Shown here: piece after piece, positions 26,543-35,397 of the stretch | How positions within the stretch are numbered: the stretch's first letter is position 1 | How the letters are laid out: each line of letters opens with the position of its first letter | Assembly (NCBI GenBank): GCA_030145055.1 | Contig: JAQYWK010000001.1 | Span: 806,001 to 870,000 of the forward strand | Length of the DNA: 64,000 nt | Reading direction: 5' to 3' | From: Desulfovibrio sp. | Lineage (GTDB): Bacteria; Desulfobacterota; Desulfovibrionia; Desulfovibrionales; Desulfovibrionaceae | Program-made: the position numbers and the translations under genes | Notes under the pieces: generated by a model | Seen by the model: only the letters and a program-made list of their open reading frames with translations | What the model was told of the DNA's origin: nothing | Databases searched by the model: none

Positions 26543-26577
26543 GCCTTTTACTTAACTGAATGCTTTACAGAAGAAGC

Positions 26578-27840
26578 CTATTTACCGATTTTGGCTTTGT
26601 CAGCAAGCTGCTGGCAGGCCATAGAAACGGCTTTAGCGTTTCTGGTCTTAAGGAACATTTCCATGATCTGTGAGAATCCGCCCATGAAGGTTTCATTCGC
26701 TGCTACACCATGAGCAAGTGAACCTACAACTCTGTCTTTTCCGAAATCTGCTGATGCAGACTGTAGGTAAGCATTATACTTACTTAGGTCAGAGTCGGTA
26801 CGGGGGGAAATTGATCCCTTGAGAGGATTGAATGTGTCGCTACCTTTCTTTGATCCAAGGACTTTGAGCCAAGCGATGGCGTTGTCACGATTCGGTGCGC
26901 CCTTTGGCAGTCCGAAGGAGTCAGACAGGAACATGAATTCTCCGCCAGTATCCGGGGAAGTAGCCCATCCGAAGTCTTTGCCGGGAGACATCTTTTTGGT
27001 TGTGGACATGTAACCTGCTGCCCAGTCGCCCATAATATTGAAGGCAGCTTTGCCGTCAATCATCATATCAGTAGCCTGCTGCCAAGAAAGAGAGGAAGCG
27101 TCTTTGTTTGTGTATTTTAGGACATTGCCGAACAGTTCCCATGCTTTAACAACATCAGGGCTGTCGAATCTGAGTTTACCAGCCCAAAGAGCGTCCCATT
27201 TGTCAGCACCTAAAGATGCAAGAGCTACGGATTCCCAAAGGTGGTTAACTGTCCAGTTTTCAGCAAGAGCGAGAGGAACAATGCCTTCTTTCTGTAACTT
27301 AGGAGCGATTTTCATGAAATCAGCCCAAGATTTTGGTGCAGTAACGCCCCATTTTTTCAGATTGGCAGGAATGTACCACATCACATTGGAGCGATGAATG
27401 GTCACAGGTACGGACCAAATGCCCTTATCTGTGCCGATAAGTTTAACTAATCCTTCTGGAAATGCATCCATCCAACCCTGTTCTTTGAACAAGAATGTAA
27501 GGTCTTCCATGCGGTCAGCTTTAACCCATGTTCCGATGAGTTCCTGTCCGGAGTGAACCTGAAAGCTATCAGGAGGTTCATTGCCGAGCATGCGTGTTTT
27601 TAAAACCGCTTTAGCGTTTACGCCTGAACCTCCGGTAACGGTGGCATCAATAACATTAACATTTGGATTCTGATCTTTGTACTGCTTGATCAGAGCTTGT
27701 AAAGCAGGGCCTTCATCACCAGCCCACCAGGAAAAAATCTCAAGGTCGCCGTTCAGTTCTTTGGCCATAGAGACCTGCGGAACTGTAAGCATTAAAGCCA
27801 CGGCAAGTACCAAAAACAACTTAGCCAAGGACGTTTTCAT
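26578..27840 (-). CDS. Sugar ABC transporter substrate-binding protein
   Basis: Periplasmic binding protein (420 residues) for the CUT1 importer. A signal peptide is clear ([22 protein letters not shown], cleavage near AKELNG). The mature protein has the family opening [29 protein letters not shown] and later [14 protein letters not shown], typical of extracellular solute-binding family 1. The many tryptophans suit a carbohydrate pocket. Ligand unknown; the operon genes suggest a galactose-containing compound. The ribosome site is AGGAGG. The ATPase gene lies 74 bp upstream. Confidence 0.94.
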   Translation of the reverse strand: MKTSLAKLFLVLAVALMLTVPQVSMAKELNGDLEIFSWWAGDEGPALQALIKQYKDQNPNVNVIDATVTGGSGVNAKAVLKTRMLGNEPPDSFQVHSGQELIGTWVKADRMEDLTFLFKEQGWMDAFPEGLVKLIGTDKGIWSVPVTIHRSNVMWYIPANLKKWGVTAPKSWADFMKIAPKLQKEGIVPLALAENWTVNHLWESVALASLGADKWDALWAGKLRFDSPDVVKAWELFGNVLKYTNKDASSLSWQQATDMMIDGKAAFNIMGDWAAGYMSTTKKMSPGKDFGWATSPDTGGEFMFLSDSFGLPKGAPNRDNAIAWLKVLGSKKGSDTFNPLKGSISPRTDSDLSKYNAYLQSASADFGKDRVVGSLAHGVAANETFMGGFSQIMEMFLKTRNAKAVSMACQQLADKAKIGK

Positions 27841-27914
27841 AAATTCCTCCTACAATGTTAAAAAAGACAATTTCAGACTTAACTCGCAAATAAGTTGTCG
27901 CTTTAAAGATTGTT

Positions 27915-29012
27915 CTAATAAAGCGCCATTTTCGTTTCAGGGTCGAAGAGAACCATGCGATCGAACTCAAACCCGATGCGAACCGTTTCGCCGGGATGTG
28001 CTACAATCCGTCCTTCGACTTCTGCCAATAAATCGTTCTCACCATCTATAATGATTTCAAGTAGTGAATGCGCTCCGAGAATTTCAGAAACAACCACTTC
28101 ACCGTGACACCACCAATCTTTAGGAAGGCGCTCGACATTCTGTCCCATCTTAATGGAGTCAGGGCGAATTCCGGCAAGTACTGGCGAACCGTCTACAATT
28201 TCCGCAGCTACTCCGTCCTGAATGGGAAATCTGGTTTTGCCAATGACAACAAATCTTTTGCCATCAATAACATTGCAAACACCTTCCAGAATATTCATGG
28301 GAGGGTTTCCGATAAATTTTGCGACAAATACATTATTAGGCTTCTCGAATACTTCAATAGGTGTCCCGACTTGCTGGATATATCCGTCTTTGAGAATGAC
28401 GATTCGGTCAGCAAGGGTCATAGCTTCTATCTGATCATGGGTGACATATATGGTGGTGGTTTTCAAACGCATATGCATCTTTCTAAGCTCCATACGCATT
28501 TGCGTTCTGAGCTGTGCATCAAGATTTGAGAGAGGTTCGTCAAACAGGAAAACATCTGGCTTGCGGACCATTGCTCTGCCCATGGCTACGCGCTGCCGCT
28601 GTCCACCGGAAAGTTCGGAAGGCTTGCGTTCAAGGTAAGGTTCCAGCTCTAAGATTCTAGCCGCCTCCATTACTCTTTCGTTCTGCTCTTCTTTGCTCTT
28701 TTTCCGCATTTTGAGCGAAAAACCCATGTTTTCGCGAACAGTCATATGCGGATAAAGGGCATAGTTCTGGAATACCATGGCAACGTTGCGGTCCTTGGGA
28801 GATACGTTATTGACAACGCGATCGCCGATGCTGATTTCTCCGCCGCTCAAAGTTTCCAGCCCTGCTACCATGCGTAGCAAAGTCGATTTTCCGCAGCCTG
28901 ACGGTCCGACAAGCACAATGAATTCGTTTTCATGTACAGAAAGATCAACACCATGGATAACCTCTACGGGTCCATATTTCTTGACGACTTTTTTAATCTC
29001 TACGTTTGCCAT
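27915..29012 (-). CDS. ugpC: Sugar ABC transporter ATP-binding protein (UgpC/MalK family)
   Basis: ATPase subunit of 365 residues. It has Walker [12 protein letters not shown]-loop [13 protein letters not shown], signature [19 protein letters not shown], Walker [13 protein letters not shown], and a His switch [16 protein letters not shown]-terminal TOBE/regulatory region (about 240-365) ends [10 protein letters not shown]. It powers import through the two permeases. The symbol reflects the common family name; the transported sugar is not necessarily glycerol phosphate. It lies 23 bp after galM in the operon. Confidence 0.94.
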   Translation of the reverse strand: MANVEIKKVVKKYGPVEVIHGVDLSVHENEFIVLVGPSGCGKSTLLRMVAGLETLSGGEISIGDRVVNNVSPKDRNVAMVFQNYALYPHMTVRENMGFSLKMRKKSKEEQNERVMEAARILELEPYLERKPSELSGGQRQRVAMGRAMVRKPDVFLFDEPLSNLDAQLRTQMRMELRKMHMRLKTTTIYVTHDQIEAMTLADRIVILKDGYIQQVGTPIEVFEKPNNVFVAKFIGNPPMNILEGVCNVIDGKRFVVIGKTRFPIQDGVAAEIVDGSPVLAGIRPDSIKMGQNVERLPKDWWCHGEVVVSEILGAHSLLEIIIDGENDLLAEVEGRIVAHPGETVRIGFEFDRMVLFDPETKMALY

Positions 29013-29035
29013 TTTTTATCTCGCCTTAATCGGTT

Positions 29036-30097
29036 TTAGTTCAGCGCGTTTAGTTCGCGAAACCTGTACTCGGTTGAGTGGACGTATGCTTCTCCGGGAT
29101 GCAGGATCACGGATGGAAAATTGGGGTGGTTTGGCGCGTCTGGGTAGCCTTCAGGCTCAAGGCAAAATCCTGAGCGGGGGCCATAGGTTGAACCACGTTT
29201 TCCAACGGTTCCCTTTGGGATATAATCTCCGCTATAAAACTGAAGACCTGGCTGGGTAGTCGCTATCTCAAGCTCTAACCCTGTGGACTCAGACTTTGCT
29301 ATAGCGCAAACAGATAATTCACCTTTTCTGGAATATAGCTCATAAAAGTGGTCATATTCTACGGGAAAATCTGAGGCCGCGCCACCAGATGTTCTACCAT
29401 TTATTGAAGAAAAATCAGTGAAATCAACATTGGAACCGGAAATGTCCAGAATGTTTCCAGTTGGAATAAGTTTGTCATCAAACTCGAGAATTTGGTGAGA
29501 GAATATTTTCAGATTATGGCCGCTAATATCTTGTCCGTTTCCGTTCAGATTAAAGTAAGGATGGGCGGTCATATTTATGGGAGTGGGCTTGTCTGTCTCG
29601 GCTCTATAATCAATGCGTAGCCCATCTTTAATGATGGTATACTCTACGGTAACTTGAACATTTCCGGGATAGCCATTCTCTCCATCTGGACTTTCATGGC
29701 AAAATCGTACGGTTGAATTTTCTGCTTTATCCGCAGAGCATTCTTCCCAAAGTTGGTTGTTAAACCCGTTAGCCCCGCCATGTAGGTGGTGCTCGCCTTC
29801 GTTCTTGTCCAAAAAGTATTTTATACCGTCTAATTCAAACTCTCCATTTGATATACGGCTGGCGACTCTGCCTATGGTAGAACCTAAATACGAGTCATCC
29901 TTAAGGTACCCGCTTAGCCTGTCAAACCCTAGAATGACGTCTATTGACCGGCCTTCCGAGATCGGAATTGTCAGCTCTGTCAGAGTTGCGCCATAGTCCG
30001 CAACACTAGCCTGAAAACCCCCTTCATTACCTATGGTGTAGAGATATGATTCTACGCCTTGCATGGTCAGGCCAAAGCTTTTTTTACTATGACTCAC
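29036..30097 (-). CDS. galM: Aldose 1-epimerase (galactose mutarotase)
   Basis: Interconverts alpha and beta anomers of galactose and other aldoses, giving galactokinase its alpha substrate. About 353 residues. Catalytic His lies in NMTAHPYFNLNG and catalytic Glu in FCLEPEGYPDAPNHPNFPSVILHPGE; the N-terminal ASVADYGATLTEL is also typical. I place the start at the GTG at 30097, which overlaps the TGA of the regulator gene (GTGA) and has AGAGGA just upstream. The track starts at a TTG six codons earlier. No signal peptide, so cytoplasmic. Confidence 0.93.
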   Translation of the reverse strand: MSHSKKSFGLTMQGVESYLYTIGNEGGFQASVADYGATLTELTIPISEGRSIDVILGFDRLSGYLKDDSYLGSTIGRVASRISNGEFELDGIKYFLDKNEGEHHLHGGANGFNNQLWEECSADKAENSTVRFCHESPDGENGYPGNVQVTVEYTIIKDGLRIDYRAETDKPTPINMTAHPYFNLNGNGQDISGHNLKIFSHQILEFDDKLIPTGNILDISGSNVDFTDFSSINGRTSGGAASDFPVEYDHFYELYSRKGELSVCAIAKSESTGLELEIATTQPGLQFYSGDYIPKGTVGKRGSTYGPRSGFCLEPEGYPDAPNHPNFPSVILHPGEAYVHSTEYRFRELNALN

Positions 30098-31122
30098 TTG
30101 GTTCCTCTCTTCCAACTTGATCCGCGTATGAGCAATTCTGTCTCCAGAATGATGGTTTTAGGAGTATATGCCTCATCTTTGCTGTCCAATTGCTTTAGTA
30201 GTAAGGAGGCCGCGGTCTTGCCCATTTCAAACGCGGGCTGAGAGATAGTTGTCAAAGCAGGTTCAATGAGAGCCGATTCCGGCGATCCCGAAAAACCTGC
30301 AAACGCGATGTCCTCGGGTATGCGAAGTCCCGCTTCGCGGCAGCGACAGAAAGCGCCAACTGCTACGGGATCATTGATGGCGAGCACTGCGTCCGGCGGA
30401 TTATCCATTTTGAGATATTCATCCGCCCCGTACCGTCCATTTTTACCTCGGCACCCTCCGATATTAATATTTAATTCGGGGTAATAGGTGGCTCCGTGGT
30501 TTTTGAGCGCTTCGAAATATCCATTGAAGCGCATTCTATTCAGAGAAATACCTTCCCGTCCGGCAAGGAATCCGATCCGTTTATAGCCGCAGTCGATGAG
30601 GTGGCTTGTTGCTTTGTAAGCTGCACGAAAGTCGTCGATGCAGACCTTTCCGGTCTCTAGTTCTTCGACCACACGGTCAAATTGAACCAGTGGGATTCCA
30701 TGTTTTATGACATTTTTAATGTGGTCGCAGGTAGTAGTCTCAAGAGATATCGCCATGAGTAAGCCTGCTACGCGGTTCGCCGTGAGGGCTTTTGTGTTAG
30801 CTATTTCACGGCTCAGAGATTCATTAGATTGGCAGACCATGATGATATAGCCAGCATCGTAAGTTACTTCCTCGATACCGCTGATGACCGTTGCAAAAAA
30901 GTTATGACGAATTTCCGGGACAATAACGCCGATGATGTTGCTGCGCTTTTTCTTTAAACTCTGTGCCATGGGATTTGGCTGGTAGCCATATTTCTCTGCT
31001 GCATCCATCGCCAATTGCTTGGTTTTTTTACTGATATCTGGATGGTCGTGCAAAGCTCTGGACACAGTTGAAGCTGATATACCTAACTTGCGAGCGAGGT
31101 CTTTGAGCGTTAGCTGGGCCAT
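30094..31122 (-). CDS. LacI-family transcriptional regulator
   Basis: Repressor of 342 residues. The N-terminal DNA-binding helix-turn-helix and hinge read LTLKDLARKLGISASTVSRALHDHPDISKKT. The rest is a periplasmic-binding-protein-like effector domain (NIIGVIVPEIRHNFFATVISGIE at its start). It lies inside the galactose operon, overlapping galK by 13 bp and galM by 4 bp, so it is co-transcribed with the genes it most likely controls. A CG-centred palindrome typical of LacI-family operators lies upstream of galT. The effector is probably galactose or a derivative. Confidence 0.93.
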   Translation of the reverse strand: MAQLTLKDLARKLGISASTVSRALHDHPDISKKTKQLAMDAAEKYGYQPNPMAQSLKKKRSNIIGVIVPEIRHNFFATVISGIEEVTYDAGYIIMVCQSNESLSREIANTKALTANRVAGLLMAISLETTTCDHIKNVIKHGIPLVQFDRVVEELETGKVCIDDFRAAYKATSHLIDCGYKRIGFLAGREGISLNRMRFNGYFEALKNHGATYYPELNINIGGCRGKNGRYGADEYLKMDNPPDAVLAINDPVAVGAFCRCREAGLRIPEDIAFAGFSGSPESALIEPALTTISQPAFEMGKTAASLLLKQLDSKDEAYTPKTIILETELLIRGSSWKRGTK

Positions 31123-32435
31123 ATGATCTCCCGTCCGGGCTGGCGGACAACTAGCTCAATAACTGCGCCTGCACCAAAAAGTTTATCCATAGCGTCGCGG
31201 TATTTCTCAAAGTGAGATTCGTGGACATAAGCTTGAATGGTTCCAGCGAATCCGCCTCCGTGTACCCTGCTAACTCCGTTTGAACCAAGAAGCATCTCGG
31301 TTACGGCTAGAGCTAGAGGGATTGGCTGCTCAGAAGGAGCGTGAGTATTGTAGCAGTTTTGTAAAAAGTTTGAAGATGAGTGACCGGATTCTGCAACTTG
31401 CATCATATATTCTTTCATGTTGCCAGCTTGTAAAGATTTTACCTGCTGAACGGCACGTTCGTCTTCTCCTATGAAATGCAGAAGCCTGAGAGTTGCGCGA
31501 TCTCCAACTGTTTCCCGCAGCGGGCCAATGTGTTCCATAACCTCTGAAATGGTAATCCCCCGTGCTGCTGTGCGTCCAAAAAATTGTGCAGCCTTCAGGA
31601 TTTCTTGCGGGATGCTTGCGTATTCCGGTGTCAGGTCCGCGTGGCTTCCGCCGGTATCAATTACACAGAGCCGGTATCCGGTTCCGTAAAACCCGTCAGA
31701 ACTATTTTCAGTATTGGTAAATCCGGGAGAAACTCGTTCGACTATAGGGTTGTCAGGATCTTCGAAATCTATCCCAAGAATGCCTTCAAAAGACGAGGCC
31801 ATCTGGTCCATGAACCCGCAGGGCTTACCAAAATATAAGTTCTCAGCCCGTTTTGCTATGCGCGCTATATCTAAAGGATCGACCATAGAATTGTTGAAAA
31901 GGGCGCTGAAAATCCTCCCCACTAAAACCTCAAAAGCGGCTGAAGAACTAAGCCCTGCCCCCGATGGAATGGTGCTTGAAATGCATGCATTAAAACCGGA
32001 AGCTTTAAATCCTGTTTTGCGGAACCCGTCAGCAACTCCGCGGACGATGGATTCACTGGTTCCTTCTTCTTCTGGGCGCGGGGTAGTGTCAGATAGATCC
32101 GCCACAATGGGGTGTTCAAAATTTTCAGATAAGATGGTGACTGTCTGTTCATTTGGTCCTGAAGCCGGCGAAAATATGGACAGGCAGTCCAGATTGACCG
32201 CTGCCGCTAAAACTCTTCCATGGTTATGGTCGGTATGGTTTCCACCTAGTTCTGTTCTCCCAGGAGCGCTGGCTATCTGCGAATACTCAGGGTTGAATGA
32301 TTTTTCCATCAAATCCAGAAGCTTAGTTAAGCGGTTGTTTGATTCTTTACATCTGGAGCTGGAATGAATATCGCAAAAATCTTTATCAAAGCCGCCTTTA
32401 GCCAAATGATTTCGTATGGTTGCTATAGAATACAT
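31110..32435 (-). CDS. galK: Galactokinase
   Basis: GHMP-fold kinase that converts galactose to galactose 1-phosphate with ATP, about 441 residues. The substrate motif is APGRTELGGNHTDHNHGRVLAAA, the ATP-binding glycine loop IPSGAGLSSSAAFEVLVGRIF, and the C-terminal motif GVSRVHGGGFAGTIQAYV. I start it at the ATG at 32435, 4 bp after the galT stop. The longer ORF start at 32492 would overlap galT by 53 bp and add residues unlike the family. An N-terminal extension of some 50 residues before the GHMP domain is longer than in E. coli GalK. Confidence 0.94.
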   Translation of the reverse strand: MYSIATIRNHLAKGGFDKDFCDIHSSSRCKESNNRLTKLLDLMEKSFNPEYSQIASAPGRTELGGNHTDHNHGRVLAAAVNLDCLSIFSPASGPNEQTVTILSENFEHPIVADLSDTTPRPEEEGTSESIVRGVADGFRKTGFKASGFNACISSTIPSGAGLSSSAAFEVLVGRIFSALFNNSMVDPLDIARIAKRAENLYFGKPCGFMDQMASSFEGILGIDFEDPDNPIVERVSPGFTNTENSSDGFYGTGYRLCVIDTGGSHADLTPEYASIPQEILKAAQFFGRTAARGITISEVMEHIGPLRETVGDRATLRLLHFIGEDERAVQQVKSLQAGNMKEYMMQVAESGHSSSNFLQNCYNTHAPSEQPIPLALAVTEMLLGSNGVSRVHGGGFAGTIQAYVHESHFEKYRDAMDKLFGAGAVIELVVRQPGREIIWPS

Positions 32436-32439
32436 TAAA

Positions 32440-33486
32440 TTAGCCCCGGTCCTGAAAGTGTATTTTCGGTAGATCTCGGAGCTGTTTTGCACTTTGTTCG
32501 GCAGTAATGTCGCGTTGCGGCATACCCATCATTTCAAAGCCAACCATGAACTTACGCACAGTGGCAGAGCGTAGAAGCGGCGGATAATAGTGGATGTGCC
32601 AGTGCCAGTGGTCGCCACCCTTTTCATGCACCGGACGCTGATGAATTCCCATGGAGTAGGGAAAGGATGTTTCGAATAGATTGTCGTAACGTATTCCCAT
32701 GCTTACCAGAGCTTCCGCGAGATCCTCTTTCTGGCTACCATTCATGTCGGTTATAGCGCCCATGTGGGCTTTGGGAAGTAGCATGATTTCAAAGGGCCAG
32801 ACTGCCCAAAATGGGACCAGCGCCACAAATGAATCGTTTTCAAAAACAACCCGCTCGCCGGATTCAAGCTCACGCTCCGCATAGCGGCAGAGCATGCATT
32901 GTCCTTTTTCTTGCCGATATTCTTTTTGTCGGGAATCTTCTAGAGCGGGGATTACTGGGATGGAGCTGGTTGCCCATATCTGACCGTGGGGATGGGGATT
33001 GGAACAGCCCATGATATCACCACGGTTTTCAAAAATTTGTACATAGCTGATGTCTTCGCGATCTTCCAGTTCTCTGAACTGATCACACCAAACATCTACA
33101 ACTTTGCGAACCGCTTTCGGTTTCATGCGCGAAATGCTCAAGTCGTGTCTTGGAGAGAAGCAAACAACTCGGCAGACACCGCTTTCAGGTTCAACTTTGA
33201 AAAGTTCATCCTGATCACAGGAGCCATTTATGGATTCTTCAAGCAGGGCGGGGAAGTCGTTATCGAAAACGAAGATGTCTTTATAGTCGGGGTTGATAAC
33301 TCCCTGATTTCGGATATTGCCCGCGCACAGATAGCATTTCGGATCATGTCCTGGAAGCATGTCCGTTTGGTTCTTTTCCTGCAGTCCCTGCCACGGACGT
33401 TTTGTCCGATGCGGAGAAACCAGAACCCATTCCCCAGTCAAGGGATTGAAGCGTTTATGTGGGCAATCCTGAAGATTATTGCTCAT
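32440..33486 (-). CDS. galT: Galactose-1-phosphate uridylyltransferase
   Basis: Leloir pathway enzyme (348 residues) that exchanges UMP between UDP-glucose and galactose 1-phosphate through a uridylylated histidine. It shows HKRFNPLTGEWVLVSPHRTKRPWQG, metal-binding cysteines in CYLCAGN, and the active-site NPHPHGQIWATS (HPH). GGDHWHWHIHYYPPLLRS is the C-terminal zinc/iron histidine site. First gene of the operon, with an operator and promoter region upstream. No galE is found in this window, so UDP-galactose must be epimerised by a gene elsewhere. Confidence 0.96.
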   Translation of the reverse strand: MSNNLQDCPHKRFNPLTGEWVLVSPHRTKRPWQGLQEKNQTDMLPGHDPKCYLCAGNIRNQGVINPDYKDIFVFDNDFPALLEESINGSCDQDELFKVEPESGVCRVVCFSPRHDLSISRMKPKAVRKVVDVWCDQFRELEDREDISYVQIFENRGDIMGCSNPHPHGQIWATSSIPVIPALEDSRQKEYRQEKGQCMLCRYAERELESGERVVFENDSFVALVPFWAVWPFEIMLLPKAHMGAITDMNGSQKEDLAEALVSMGIRYDNLFETSFPYSMGIHQRPVHEKGGDHWHWHIHYYPPLLRSATVRKFMVGFEMMGMPQRDITAEQSAKQLRDLPKIHFQDRG

Positions 33487-33568
33487 ATCTACCTGTTTCG
33501 GTATTTAGCGTATAATTACAGCGTCTTATATGTGTTTAAGTGCGTTTTGTGTTTTTTGCAAACGACAC

Positions 33569-33582
33569 CGCAAACGTTTTCG
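33569..33582. promoter_or_regulatory. LacI-family operator upstream of galT
   Basis: CGCAAACGTTTTCG is a near-perfect 14-bp palindrome with the central CG typical of LacI-family operators (core AAACGTTT). It lies about 85 bp ahead of galT. GCAAACG also occurs 12 bp away as a partial second site (33558-33564). A possible -35 TTGCAA overlaps this area on the minus strand. Confidence 0.65.
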
Positions 33583-33716
33583 GTAGTATTGTATGAATAA
33601 TTAAACTTGTCAATAAGGTCTGCGGAAAAAAACGTGCAGTTGCAATATAAAGCTCGTTTTCAGGGAATAAATACTGCGGTATCAATGTGATGCATGCGTA
33701 GCAGAACTTATTAATT

Positions 33717-33745
33717 TTGCTTGTTCTTAAAATGCATGTTAAATT
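33717..33745 (+). promoter_or_regulatory. Sigma-70-type promoter of the small membrane protein gene
   Basis: TTGCTT (33717-33722) and TAAATT (33740-33745) are separated by exactly 17 bp, about 38 bp ahead of the ATG at 33783. The match to consensus is moderate. Confidence 0.4.
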
Positions 33746-33782
33746 GAGAAGGACTAAAAACTTAAATTCTTAGGGGTCTACA

Positions 33783-34028
33783 ATGCATGGATTAATTTGG
33801 TTTGTATTGATAGGGCTGGTCGCCGGTTGGTTGGCTGGAGTCCTTATGAAGGGTGGAGGTTTCGGCCTCATAGGTGATATCGTCGTAGGTATTATCGGAG
33901 CTGTGATTGGTGGATACGTCTTTGGATTTCTTGGCGTCGGAACTCATGGATTTATCGGGCAAGTGTTCGTCGCTACAGTAGGTGCAGTGATTCTTATTTT
34001 CCTCTTACGGCTGATTAAACGGATTTGA
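33783..34028 (+). CDS. GlsB/YeaQ/YmgE family stress-response membrane protein
   Basis: An 81-residue, very hydrophobic, glycine-rich protein with three membrane helices: LIWFVLIGLVAGWLAGVLM, IGDIVVGIIGAVIGGYVFGFLG and GQVFVATVGAVILIFLLRLIKRI. This is the transglycosylase-associated (YeaQ/GlsB) family. Members are linked to envelope or general stress, but their biochemical role is unknown. It is monocistronic, with an AGGGG ribosome site and a very strong terminator after it. Confidence 0.93.
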   Translation: MHGLIWFVLIGLVAGWLAGVLMKGGGFGLIGDIVVGIIGAVIGGYVFGFLGVGTHGFIGQVFVATVGAVILIFLLRLIKRI

Positions 34029-34041
34029 CCGTTGGTTTACA

Positions 34042-34089
34042 ACCAAAAAAAGGGTTACTCTTAAATTTAAGAGTAACCCTTTTTTTGGT
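34042..34089. terminator. 24-bp perfect palindromic bidirectional terminator
   Basis: ACCAAAAAAAGGGTTACTCTTAAA is followed immediately by its exact reverse complement, giving a 48-bp perfect palindrome with A and T runs on both strands. It lies between two convergent genes and should end transcription from both sides. Confidence 0.95.
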
Positions 34090-34119
34090 CGTGTTAATTA
34101 GTCGTACTGGGGAGTCTTA

Positions 34120-35199
34120 TTACTTATCGAGTTCCATTGAAGTCTTGATGTAATTGTACTCAGATATTGCCGTCCATGCGCGGGCTTTCTTCATGTAGCT
34201 GCGCTGTGATTTCAGCACTTTCTTGAAGAATACGTTTTCAGCTGCGTAGCTGTCATAGATTTTGTTGGCTGCATTTTTCATCGCTTGTAGTACTGGCTTA
34301 GGGAATTCTTTAACTTTGATGTTAGGGTATTCGATTTTCATCTTGTCCCAAGCTTCAATGCTCATTGCGTAGTTATCAATGAACATGTCCATGGAACACG
34401 CTTTCATGGCAGTTTTGAGGATAGCTTTGTATTCAGTTGGAAGCTTTTCGTATTCTTCTTTGTTGATGATGTACTGAAGCTCGGATGCTGGCTCATGCCA
34501 ACCTGTATAGTAGTAAGGTGCGATCTTGTGGAAACCCATTTTGATGTCCATAGAAGGAGCAACCCATTCAAGAGCATCTATAGTTCCGCGATCAAGTGAA
34601 GTGTATAGTTCACCGGAAGGAATGTTCGTTACGTTAACGCCGAGCTTTGCAAAAACTTCACCTGCAAGTCCCGGAATACGCATTTTGAGACCCTTAAGGT
34701 CTTCGAGGGAATTGATTTCTTTTTTGAACCAGCCGCCCATCTGAACGCCTGTGTTACCGCCCGGGAAGCTAAGTACATTATACTTATCAAAAACTTCCTG
34801 CATGAGCTCCATGCCGCCGCCGTAGTATAACCAAGCGTACTGCTCATTCATATTCATGCCGAAAGGTACTGTGCAGAAAAATACTGTTCCGATATCTTTA
34901 CCTTTCCAGTAATATGATGCGCTGTGGCCCATATCATACTGACCGCCTTTGACCATATCAAGGATGCCGAGCGGAGCTTTATGTTTTTCAGAACCTTCAA
35001 CGCGGATAACAAAGTTCCCGCCGCTCATCTCGCTGACCATTTTGGATAATTGAAGTGGAGCCGTAGAAAGCGGGGTAAGCGTTGTAGACCATGTCATGGC
35101 CAGCTTCCATTTAACTTTCTTAGCTGCGAATGCCGGTGTTGCCAGCAGGGTTAGCAGAACAAAAAACGTAAAGACTTTAATTGTAGATTTCACTCTCAA
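34120..35199 (-). CDS. dctP: TRAP transporter solute-binding protein (DctP/TakP type), orphan
   Basis: Periplasmic binding protein of the tripartite ATP-independent type, 359 residues. It has a signal peptide (VFTFFVLLTLLATPAFA, cleavage at AFA-AKK), the family opening WKLAMTWSTT, and GLKMRIPGLAGEVFAKLGVNVTNIPSGELYTSLDRGTIDALEWVAPSMD. That region carries the conserved arginine that grips a ligand carboxylate. The pattern is closest to the TakP subgroup that binds 2-oxo acids. No dctQ or dctM membrane genes are next to it, so it must work with a transporter encoded elsewhere or as a sensor component. The symbol is a family name only. Confidence 0.92.
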   Translation of the reverse strand: MRVKSTIKVFTFFVLLTLLATPAFAAKKVKWKLAMTWSTTLTPLSTAPLQLSKMVSEMSGGNFVIRVEGSEKHKAPLGILDMVKGGQYDMGHSASYYWKGKDIGTVFFCTVPFGMNMNEQYAWLYYGGGMELMQEVFDKYNVLSFPGGNTGVQMGGWFKKEINSLEDLKGLKMRIPGLAGEVFAKLGVNVTNIPSGELYTSLDRGTIDALEWVAPSMDIKMGFHKIAPYYYTGWHEPASELQYIINKEEYEKLPTEYKAILKTAMKACSMDMFIDNYAMSIEAWDKMKIEYPNIKVKEFPKPVLQAMKNAANKIYDSYAAENVFFKKVLKSQRSYMKKARAWTAISEYNYIKTSMELDK

Positions 35200-35242
35200 T
35201 CTCCTTGTATGGAAAGGTATAACTTTCCTTCTTTTGGCAAAA

Positions 35243-35258
35243 AAATATAATTATATTT
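35243..35258. promoter_or_regulatory. 16-bp AT palindrome upstream of the TRAP binding protein
   Basis: AAATATAATTATATTT is a perfect palindrome about 45 bp ahead of the TRAP gene and contains a TATAAT-like hexamer. It may be an operator overlapping the -10 element, or chance in AT-rich DNA. Confidence 0.3.
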
Positions 35259-35397
35259 GTAGTTTTGGGCGGCAATAGACAACGTTGTCACTGTTCTCAA
35301 CTACAAAGCGCTCTGTTTTATTGCATTCAATTAGGCCCTTTTCAAGTCTTAAAAGATGAATATTGGCAGAATAGAGGTTCTTACTGCTCCGATCTTT

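Noticed and set aside
32436-32492. Upstream start of galactokinase
   Set aside because: It would add 19 residues overlapping galT by 53 bp; the ATG at 32435 lies 4 bp past the galT stop and fits operon spacing.
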